A DNA stretch of 11,462 nucleotides from Rikenellaceae bacterium (lineage in GTDB: Bacteria > Bacteroidota > Bacteroidia > Bacteroidales > UBA932): positions 1 through 11,462 of the forward strand of contig CAAFYX010000035.1 of the NCBI GenBank assembly GCA_900767375.1, in the 5' to 3' direction. A model generated the notes under the pieces. The model worked only from the letters and a program-made list of their open reading frames with translations. It ran no database searches and had not been told where the DNA came from. Positions 6,207-11,462 of the stretch are shown piece by piece. Position 1 is the stretch's first letter. Every line of letters begins with the position of its first letter. The translations under genes and the position numbers were made by a program.

Positions 6207-7298
6207 ATGTTCTCATTCAGAACCACACCGCTGGAAGACCAGCTCGACAAGGCTCTGCTCGACGGCAAGGTGGGATGCTTCTGCACCCAGAACTGCTGGG
6301 ACACCGCCACCGGCCGCTACATGTATGACATCTTCCGCGAGCGCGGCAACCTCCAGACTGTCTTCACTCCGAGCGATGCCGAGCTTACGCCGGACACGAA
6401 CCACATCAGCTTCACCAGGGAGGCGCTCGCCGGCCTGAGTGCCGTCGTGGTCGAGATCCAGGACATCGGCTCGCGCTACTGCAACTACACCCGCGATGTC
6501 TTCCATCTCATGGCCACCCTCTTCGAGATGGAGAAGGAAGCCGGGGAGGCGGAGGAAGCGCAGATCCCTTCGCTCTATATCGTCGACCACGTCAATCCTG
6601 CCGGCCGCAGCGTCGAAGGGACCATCCCCGTGGTGGACAATGAGCCGTGGGTGCCACGCATCGCCCACCGCCACGGACTGACCCTCGGAGAGCTCTGCCA
6701 TCTCTATTACAATGAGCTCGGCGCCCGATATGCCCTCCATATCATATCGGCGCGCGCCACGGAGTCCAACAGACTCCTTATGCCTTGGACCATCGCTCCG
6801 GCAGCCGACATCCCCGGAATGTTCACCTGCCTCCTCTACAGCGGAGGCGGCCTGTGGAACTGGACCAATGTCTCCCCGGGTATCGGCACCACCAGGCCCT
6901 ACGAGTACATCGGAGCTCCTTTCATCAAGCCCGGCGCCCTGGATTCGCTTCCTGTAGCCGAGGGCGTAATGATGCGTCCTTGCTCCTTCAGACCGGCCGC
7001 AGGCCGTTATGCAGGCCAGAGATGCTCGGGATATCAGATCATACTCGAGCCCGGAGTGGAATACCATTCATTCCTGCACACCGTGCAGCTCCTGAGATAC
7101 TTCAAGGACCATTATTCAGAGTTCGAGTTCCAGGACAGCTTCATTACAAAGCTCTCCGACCCTGTCATCTGGGAGTATCTGAACGGCTCCATCACCTTCG
7201 ACATCGTGCAGGAGCACGTCAAGCTCGAGGAGCAGAAATGGATCCGCAAGGCCAAGCGCTATATGCTCTACGACGAGCAGCCTTACAGAATCAAATAA
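6207..7298 (+). CDS. NamZ/DUF1343-like protein (GH171 relative), divergent and without signal peptide
   Basis: A 363-residue protein whose ATG directly follows the glmM stop (TAAATG), suggesting translational coupling. It belongs to DUF1343, the family of NamZ, an exo-beta-N-acetylmuramidase. Family landmarks: EIQDIGSRYCNYT (83-95), VDHVNPAGRSVEG (126-138), RHGLTLGEL (155-163), NVSPGIGTTRPYEYIGAPF (221-239) and RPCSFRPAAGRYAGQRCSGYQI (257-278). Two features are unusual. There is no signal peptide, although NamZ proteins are usually exported. The N-terminal half is shortened: where relatives have a conserved Pro-Glu-His-Gly segment and a longer linker, this protein has TPSDAELTPDTNHISF (54-69). 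Activity may therefore be changed or lost. Pairing with glmM supports a role in amino-sugar or peptidoglycan metabolism, which is inference. Members are commonly about 400 residues. Confidence 0.87.
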   Translation: MFSFRTTPLEDQLDKALLDGKVGCFCTQNCWDTATGRYMYDIFRERGNLQTVFTPSDAELTPDTNHISFTREALAGLSAVVVEIQDIGSRYCNYTRDVFHLMATLFEMEKEAGEAEEAQIPSLYIVDHVNPAGRSVEGTIPVVDNEPWVPRIAHRHGLTLGELCHLYYNELGARYALHIISARATESNRLLMPWTIAPAADIPGMFTCLLYSGGGLWNWTNVSPGIGTTRPYEYIGAPFIKPGALDSLPVAEGVMMRPCSFRPAAGRYAGQRCSGYQIILEPGVEYHSFLHTVQLLRYFKDHYSEFEFQDSFITKLSDPVIWEYLNGSITFDIVQEHVKLEEQKWIRKAKRYMLYDEQPYRIK

Positions 7299-7326
7299 AA
7301 AAAGCGGCATTTTCTGCCGCTTTTTT
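7298..7326. terminator. Bidirectional intrinsic terminator between convergent operons
   Basis: AGCGGCA (7303-7309) pairs with TGCCGCT (7315-7321) around loop TTTTC, and the stem can extend into A-tract 7298-7302 against T-tract 7322-7326. It follows the NamZ-like stop at once on the plus strand. On the minus strand it lies 13 bases after the M6 protease stop (7339), where the A-tract gives the T-run, so it serves both operons. Confidence 0.92.
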
Positions 7327-7338
7327 CTATTTGACAGG

Positions 7339-9858
7339 TCAGTTTTGCTGAACCTTTATCATCTGGATAATCGTCTCCGTCTTCCCGGATTCGTATGAAA
7401 CCACCGCCTTTATCTCATGGTCACCCTCTTCAGCCGGAGTGATGGTAGAACTGACTACCTTCCCATCGAGATAATAAGTGACGGATGTTACCGGATCGTT
7501 GCTGCTTACGATGGAGAGAGGGATGCTTTGGTTCTTTGTATATGTCTTTCCCTGTTCAAGGTTAAGTCCGCTGAAACCGTAGTTGTACATCTGGTCGTGA
7601 ACTACTCCTCCCATAATGAAGGATACTAAAAGTGAGCCGTCTTTACTTCCTGCACTTGACCAGGCATAAGTGCCCCTTGAACGATAATACCATCCGTTTT
7701 CGTTCAGGGTCTTTGAGTCAACAGGCATAGAAGCTTTACCTGAGCATCCTTCTGCAAGATAGCCCACATATATGTCTTTGCCTGCAGGAACAGTAAGCGG
7801 TTCCGGCAAAATAACAGATATGAATCTCAATTCATCTCCAATCAGTGAATTGTCCAATGGAACGCGGGTTACCTCTTCATTGCCGAAATATACTACGGCA
7901 GAAAGTGTGGTAAAGGTTCCTATTGGGAGAATGTTGACAGCAGTGATTTCTTCTCCGACATATGAAGTCAGTTCTTGTGCAGTAAACTTTATTGTTGAAT
8001 ATACTTGATCTGATTGTATACTCCATGTAGTGAAAGAATTGTTCCGGTATCTCTTGAATAACGTTCCCGTATCACTTACTTTAGGGTAAAGATAGAAGTC
8101 TTTGTTCAGTTTATCTGTGACCGTGACGTTGTCATCTATTTGATTGTGGTATTGGCTGTCGGATATTGTTATCTTCAAGTCGTTGGAGGATACGTCTTGC
8201 GCCTGCAAGCCGTAATAACCCTGGCTGTTTGATGTGGCGGAGACGGTCTTGCTGCTGCCCTTGCTGTCTTCGTATGTCAAGTTTACTTCTACTCCTGAAA
8301 TTGGGTCGTTACTGGCGGTATTGTATATAATTCCCGATATGCTTCTCAAAGAAGTATACTTTTTATAGGTAAACTTGACCTGATTGCTGGAGTAGGTGAT
8401 GTTCGATAGCTGGTCGCCGTTCCAGACATCTGCCCATGATCTGGCTTTTGAAGGGGATTGGTTATCGAACGTAGTCTGTTTGGAAGTTCCAGGATAAGGG
8501 ACATCGGTTCCGTAAGATTTAGGCGGATTGATGCTGGTCGGATTGGCGGCCTTGAAATAGACTGCAGGATGTGCCTTATAACTGTTGTCCCAGCCACGTG
8601 AACGGTCAACATGGTAAATCAGAAGTCCAGCGGCAGGAATATATGCATCCCAGCCTGTTTTGTTTCTGGCTTCAAAAATGAAATACTCGTTTGGGTTCTC
8701 AGTCTCTGTCATATATCCTTCATTGTCCTGGACACCTGTCAGAGTGTAATCTCCGTCTTCCAAAAGAGGAATATCAGTCTTCCATCCCAGGATGTTGCGC
8801 TCGATGGTGGTCATATACGGAGGCGTCCTTCCTTCGTTGTTGTAGTTTCCATTGGACATGATGGAGTATGAGAACAGTCCGTCGCCTTCCCCCCCGTTTC
8901 CCTCATAATCGGTATCGTAGAAGTCCGGAAGTCCTATGACGTGGCCGAATTCGTGGCAGAAGGTACCGATTCCCGCCCTTGTTGCACCGCTACTGCCCCT
9001 ATATTCGGAAGTACAGCCGTAATGATAGATGCCTTTTCCGTCCAAATAGGTGAAAGGAGTGCCATATGTTACGGCATGTGGCCATATGCAGTCTTTACCA
9101 CCTCCTTCCGCCTGGTTGTAACCGGGGAAGAAGAAAAAGACATTGTCTACAAGGCCCGAATTGGCATTGCAGTATTGTGTGAAGTCTACATTGTAGTTTT
9201 CATCAGCATACTCGCAGGCGTATTTGACAGCGGGCTTGTCGCTTTGTGCACATTCTGCGGAGGTATATGGAACGGTTATGGGACCATATACATCAAATAT
9301 TGGCTTGAACTGGTCGTTGGAGACATCGGAGTAATATTTCATTACAGACCCTACGGCGTTATTGTAGGTGTATGATTCACCGTTGAGCATCGCCTCGAAG
9401 TCGGCTTTGGCGGTCTTGAAAGACTTGTCGCTGAACTGTATAAGCAGTATCAGGAAATGCTTTTCACCCAAGGAGATGGAAGAAGACTGTGCGAGACTGG
9501 CGCTTCTGGCCATCATCGACTCTCTTTTCTGCATAGCCTCTGCAATGGCAGAAGCTGGGGGGGTAACTGTAGATCCGTCTCCGGACAGGTTGGCGCTGAC
9601 GCGTGAGCCCTGTGCATTGGAGGTGCCGTCAGAGTTGAAGGTGGCATAGCGCCAATAGCCCTCGGAATCCTGTGCAACGAGGGAATTGCCGGAGGTGGTC
9701 CAATGCAGGAATTCATCTCCGTGTATCTGGATGGTGATGACGCTGCCGTCGGGCTGGGTGTATTTGATAGGGTATGGGTAGGCGGGAGAAGCCTGAGTGC
9801 TGATGGCTGTGCTCAGTGCGAGGACAGCGATGATGATGGATGTGAATATCTTTTTCAT
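7339..9858 (-). CDS. Secreted M6-family metalloprotease (immune inhibitor A-like), multidomain
   Basis: An 839-residue secreted zinc protease. The signal peptide covers 1-23 (MKKIF, hydrophobic core, TQA). Residues about 25-125 are a propeptide region of the type seen in Bacteroidota M6 proteases (PDGSVITIQIHGDEF at 36-50). The catalytic domain spans about 130-400 and carries HEFGHVIGLPD at 302-312, fitting the HExxHxxGxxD zinc motif with His302, Glu303 catalytic, His306 and Asp312. The Met-turn-like SIMSNGNYN is at 332-340. Residues about 504-592 resemble a carboxypeptidase-regulatory or CNA-B beta domain (SGIIYNTASNDPISGVEVNL). Residues 600-755 form a beta-rich domain of unknown type and 760-838 a final Ig-like domain. 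I see no type IX secretion C-terminal signal. The fimbrillin-type gene ends five bases upstream, so the two are co-transcribed. GC content drops to about 36% near 7921-8100. Confidence 0.92.
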   Translation of the reverse strand: MKKIFTSIIIAVLALSTAISTQASPAYPYPIKYTQPDGSVITIQIHGDEFLHWTTSGNSLVAQDSEGYWRYATFNSDGTSNAQGSRVSANLSGDGSTVTPPASAIAEAMQKRESMMARSASLAQSSSISLGEKHFLILLIQFSDKSFKTAKADFEAMLNGESYTYNNAVGSVMKYYSDVSNDQFKPIFDVYGPITVPYTSAECAQSDKPAVKYACEYADENYNVDFTQYCNANSGLVDNVFFFFPGYNQAEGGGKDCIWPHAVTYGTPFTYLDGKGIYHYGCTSEYRGSSGATRAGIGTFCHEFGHVIGLPDFYDTDYEGNGGEGDGLFSYSIMSNGNYNNEGRTPPYMTTIERNILGWKTDIPLLEDGDYTLTGVQDNEGYMTETENPNEYFIFEARNKTGWDAYIPAAGLLIYHVDRSRGWDNSYKAHPAVYFKAANPTSINPPKSYGTDVPYPGTSKQTTFDNQSPSKARSWADVWNGDQLSNITYSSNQVKFTYKKYTSLRSISGIIYNTASNDPISGVEVNLTYEDSKGSSKTVSATSNSQGYYGLQAQDVSSNDLKITISDSQYHNQIDDNVTVTDKLNKDFYLYPKVSDTGTLFKRYRNNSFTTWSIQSDQVYSTIKFTAQELTSYVGEEITAVNILPIGTFTTLSAVVYFGNEEVTRVPLDNSLIGDELRFISVILPEPLTVPAGKDIYVGYLAEGCSGKASMPVDSKTLNENGWYYRSRGTYAWSSAGSKDGSLLVSFIMGGVVHDQMYNYGFSGLNLEQGKTYTKNQSIPLSIVSSNDPVTSVTYYLDGKVVSSTITPAEEGDHEIKAVVSYESGKTETIIQMIKVQQN

Positions 9859-9863
9859 GGCTT

Positions 9864-11132
9864 CTACTTCGTTTTGATGATGTATTTATGGTTCTTGCCG
9901 ACGAGGCGGACATAGCCGTTGCTCTCATTGAAGACGGTCAACTCGTCTTCGTAGGTTTCTGCCTCTGAAGTCAGATAATTCTGATATACCGTCACATCGT
10001 AGGATTGTCCCTTCTCGAAGGAGGCCGGCAGACCGGATATGCTGAGGTAATTCCTGCTGACGATATCCTGGATGCGGAAGCTGTTGACTGAGGACTTGAC
10101 AGACCATACGAGCTGGTCGAAATATGGTCTGTATGCATATTGGATATTTTCGCTCAAGTCAAAGATGCCCACCTGCTTTGAGGCAGCGAAGGTGTCCCAT
10201 TTTCCTTCTTCGATCTGGATGGATCCGAGATTGAAGTTGCTTCTGCTTTCAAGGCTCAGCTCTTTTGTGCTGGAGAGCGATGCCACTCTTCCGTCCTTGT
10301 CCTCAAACTCGAGGGTGAAACCCGCTGTATGGTTGCCAGGGTAGACTACGAAATAGTACTGGGTGCCCTTGGTCATTTCTCCGGTGAGTTTGACACTTGG
10401 GGACAGATCGATGCCGCTGACTTTTATTGAAGGATTCTCACCGCTGAAACTGATGGTGGCAGTGCCGCCGGACATCGGTGTCTGTGAGTTGGAGGTCAGG
10501 GTGGCTGAAACTATGTCCGTGTCCACGGTGAACGACAGCAGGGCGCAGAGGTTCTCGAAGTGGAACTCTTTATTAGAAGATTTTGCTGCCGAGATGTTCA
10601 CGTTGTTTGCGAACGTACCTTCTGTGGCTGTCTGCTCAGACTTGAGGGATGTGCTGATGCTGAGCTCATCGGATGGAGAGTTCGCTGTGATAGCAGGGTA
10701 TACGGCGTAATATTCTAAATATTCAATCTCAGGATCATTTTGCTTCGTTCCTGTTTTTGCTGGTAATGTGACGGAAATGGTTGCCTGATAACCATCCTTG
10801 TCTGTTATTGTCACATTTCCACTAACAGAATAATAAGATGTAATAGTTTTCCATGACCCTTTGTCTTTTTGGGAGTAAGTACCTTTTCCTATCACAGTGA
10901 CCTCGTCTCCTGTGCTCCACTTGACCTGTTTCTTGCTGACAGGGTCGAGGGAGGTCCTGGTGTCTTCAGACTGCTCGAAGGTGGCGGTGAAGGTGACGGT
11001 GATGGAGTCCACCGCCTGAGCCGCCGCCTGGTCGACACCGGCTACGGTAGGGATCTCTTCATATGATGAACAGGATGCGAGGATACCGGCGGCTGCCGCC
11101 AATACCGCAAAGTTGAAAATGCTCTTTCTCAT
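9864..11132 (-). CDS. Fimbrillin-type surface lipoprotein (FimA/Mfa-like)
   Basis: A 422-residue lipoprotein. ATG at 11132 gives MRKS, a hydrophobic segment and lipobox LASC with Cys21; the longer open frame upstream overlaps the small-protein gene and is not used. Residues 44-309 follow the fimbrillin pattern: TRTSLDP (58-64), VKWSTGDEV (70-78), YYAVYPA (141-147), SAAKSSN with HFENLCALLSF (181-201), and GTQYYFVVYPG (256-266) near the end of the second beta-sandwich. Residues about 320-422 form an extra beta-rich C-terminal domain ending GYVRLVGKNHKYIIK. Such proteins are exported as lipoproteins and either polymerise into fimbriae or sit as tip or surface subunits; this gene's role is inference. 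It lies between the 52-residue small protein (19-base gap) and the M6 protease (five-base gap). Its middle part, residues about 92-151, is encoded by markedly AT-rich DNA. Confidence 0.85.
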   Translation of the reverse strand: MRKSIFNFAVLAAAAGILASCSSYEEIPTVAGVDQAAAQAVDSITVTFTATFEQSEDTRTSLDPVSKKQVKWSTGDEVTVIGKGTYSQKDKGSWKTITSYYSVSGNVTITDKDGYQATISVTLPAKTGTKQNDPEIEYLEYYAVYPAITANSPSDELSISTSLKSEQTATEGTFANNVNISAAKSSNKEFHFENLCALLSFTVDTDIVSATLTSNSQTPMSGGTATISFSGENPSIKVSGIDLSPSVKLTGEMTKGTQYYFVVYPGNHTAGFTLEFEDKDGRVASLSSTKELSLESRSNFNLGSIQIEEGKWDTFAASKQVGIFDLSENIQYAYRPYFDQLVWSVKSSVNSFRIQDIVSRNYLSISGLPASFEKGQSYDVTVYQNYLTSEAETYEDELTVFNESNGYVRLVGKNHKYIIKTK

Positions 11133-11151
11133 AATGTTCACGGTATCAGTC

Positions 11152-11310
11152 TTAATTCCAAGGATTTTCCTCACCATCTCCATAATTGCCCTGGTCGTAA
11201 AAACTGCCTGGGGATGACTGCAGTATTGACTCATGATAGTTCCAGTTCAGGACATATAGTTCCGGTGAACTGTATTCCTCCTTGAACGGAGGGGTGTTTT
11301 TTGTCTTCAT
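11152..11310 (-). CDS. Small 52-residue acidic protein, first gene of the fimbrillin/M6 operon
   Basis: ATG at 11310 opens a 52-codon frame ending in TAA at 11152-11154. The protein starts MKTKNTPPFKEEY, contains SSPELYVLNW (14-23) and SILQSSPGS (28-36), and ends in a Gly/Asp/Glu-rich tail GDGEENPWN. There is no signal peptide, membrane segment or cysteine. A good promoter-like element lies 28 bases upstream and the fimbrillin ATG follows after 19 bases, so it heads the operon. The layout (Lys-rich start, Y-x-S-P-E, then I-L-x-x-S, then an acidic Gly-rich tail) recalls a recurrent class of unnamed short Bacteroidota proteins near surface-protein genes; this is from memory and not checked. It could be a secreted or modified peptide, a partner of the operon products, or a leader for regulation. 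The sequence gives no direct function. Confidence 0.72.
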   Translation of the reverse strand: MKTKNTPPFKEEYSSPELYVLNWNYHESILQSSPGSFYDQGNYGDGEENPWN

Positions 11311-11337
11311 AAATAGTAATAATTACTCACTTATCTA

Positions 11338-11368
11338 CAAATGTAATATGCTACTCCCGTTTTTTAAA
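11338..11368 (-). promoter_or_regulatory. Promoter of the small protein/fimbrillin/M6 operon
   Basis: On the minus strand TACATTTG (11338-11345) fits TAnnTTTG, and TTTA (11365-11368) occupies the -33 position at exactly 19 bases, differing from TTTG by one base. The expected transcript start leaves a leader of about 20 bases before the ATG at 11310. The leader is AT-rich with no Shine-Dalgarno site. Confidence 0.65.
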
Positions 11369-11385
11369 CAGTTGCCTGTGTGTTC

Positions 11386-11462
11386 TTAGTTAAGACCAAG
11401 CAACCTGACGAATGTAGAGTTTGCTTGGTACTGTACGGTTGATTCCCTGGTGACGACGGTGG
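11386..11462 (-). CDS. C-terminal end of an unidentified gene (partial)
   Basis: One minus-strand frame is open from the right edge for 24 codons and stops with TAA at 11386-11388. The peptide alternates polar and hydrophobic residues as in a beta-strand protein and ends STFVRLLGLN. This slightly resembles the end of the fimbrillin-type protein (GYVRLVGKN), so a related surface protein is possible. Two other minus-strand frames are also open over this short stretch, but they look less protein-like. The product cannot be named. Confidence 0.4.
   Translation of the reverse strand, partial: TVVTRESTVQYQANSTFVRLLGLN
11395..11429. repeat. Nine-base inverted repeat overlapping the end of the partial gene
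   Basis: ACCAAGCAA (11395-11403) and TTGCTTGGT (11421-11429) are perfectly complementary with a 17-base loop. On the minus strand the hairpin lies just before the stop codon of the partial gene. No T-run follows at once, so it is at most a weak terminator or mRNA 3'-end structure. Confidence 0.45.

Noticed and set aside
6213..7067. 284-codon minus-strand open frame inside the NamZ-like gene
   Set aside because: It is antisense to a family-matching protein and is explained by codon bias on the other strand.
11133..11234. Upstream extension of the fimbrillin-type frame to a start at 11234
   Set aside because: The extension overlaps the 52-codon small gene in another frame and would bury the lipoprotein signal that begins at ATG 11132.
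11276..11301. Plus-strand hairpin CCTCC/GGAGG followed by a T-run, resembling a terminator
   Set aside because: The stem is only five base pairs, it lies inside the small gene on the opposite strand, and no plus-strand gene ends there.
1..11462. CRISPR arrays, insertion sequences, phage genes or attachment sites
   Set aside because: No regularly spaced repeats, transposase-like proteins, terminal inverted repeats or tRNA-end duplications were seen on reading both strands.

Overview
The window looks like a piece of a Bacteroidota (most likely Bacteroidales) chromosome. Supporting signs are two tRNA promoters of the form TTTG-N19-TAnnTTTG (the Bacteroidota primary sigma factor consensus), little sign of Shine-Dalgarno sites, several short lipoprotein signals ending in Ser-Cys or Gly-Cys, a fimbrillin-type lipoprotein, a Bacteroidota-style M6 protease, and a glmM with the GEGNGG sugar loop. 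The left two thirds is GC-rich housekeeping sequence. The right third has a more uneven, lower GC content and encodes cell-surface proteins.

Layout, left to right. (1) 1-689, minus: N-terminal part of a secreted SGNH carbohydrate esterase (CE2 type), cut by the window edge. (2) 762-834, minus: tRNA-Phe(GAA) with a clear promoter and a clear intrinsic terminator. (3) 1027-3560, plus: an OmpA-domain lipoprotein followed 14 bases later by a PriA-like protein that has lost every catalytic helicase motif and the zinc-binding region. (4) 3561-4130, minus: an unrecognised lipoprotein whose stop abuts the PriA-like stop with no gap and whose likely terminator lies inside the PriA-like gene; just upstream of it is tRNA-Glu(CTC), again with a textbook promoter and terminator. 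(5) 4334-4705, minus: a small DUF486 membrane protein, divergent from (6) 4788-7298, plus: glmM and, with zero spacing, a divergent NamZ/DUF1343-like protein. A bidirectional terminator follows. (7) 7339-11310, minus: a three-gene operon transcribed from the right: a 52-residue small protein, a fimbrillin-type lipoprotein, and a large secreted M6 metalloprotease. (8) The right edge holds the last 24 codons of a probable further minus-strand gene.

How the genes work together: the glmM and NamZ-like pair suggests amino-sugar or peptidoglycan metabolism, and the OmpA-domain lipoprotein also concerns the cell wall. The small protein, fimbrillin and M6 operon is the best candidate for an under-described system: an acidic small protein of a recurrent but unnamed Bacteroidota type, co-transcribed with a surface lipoprotein and a protease. 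The PriA-like protein is the most striking single gene, since it appears to be a replication-restart protein converted to a non-helicase, comparable to the situation described for actinobacterial PriA. All homology statements rest on recognition of motifs by eye; no searches were run.
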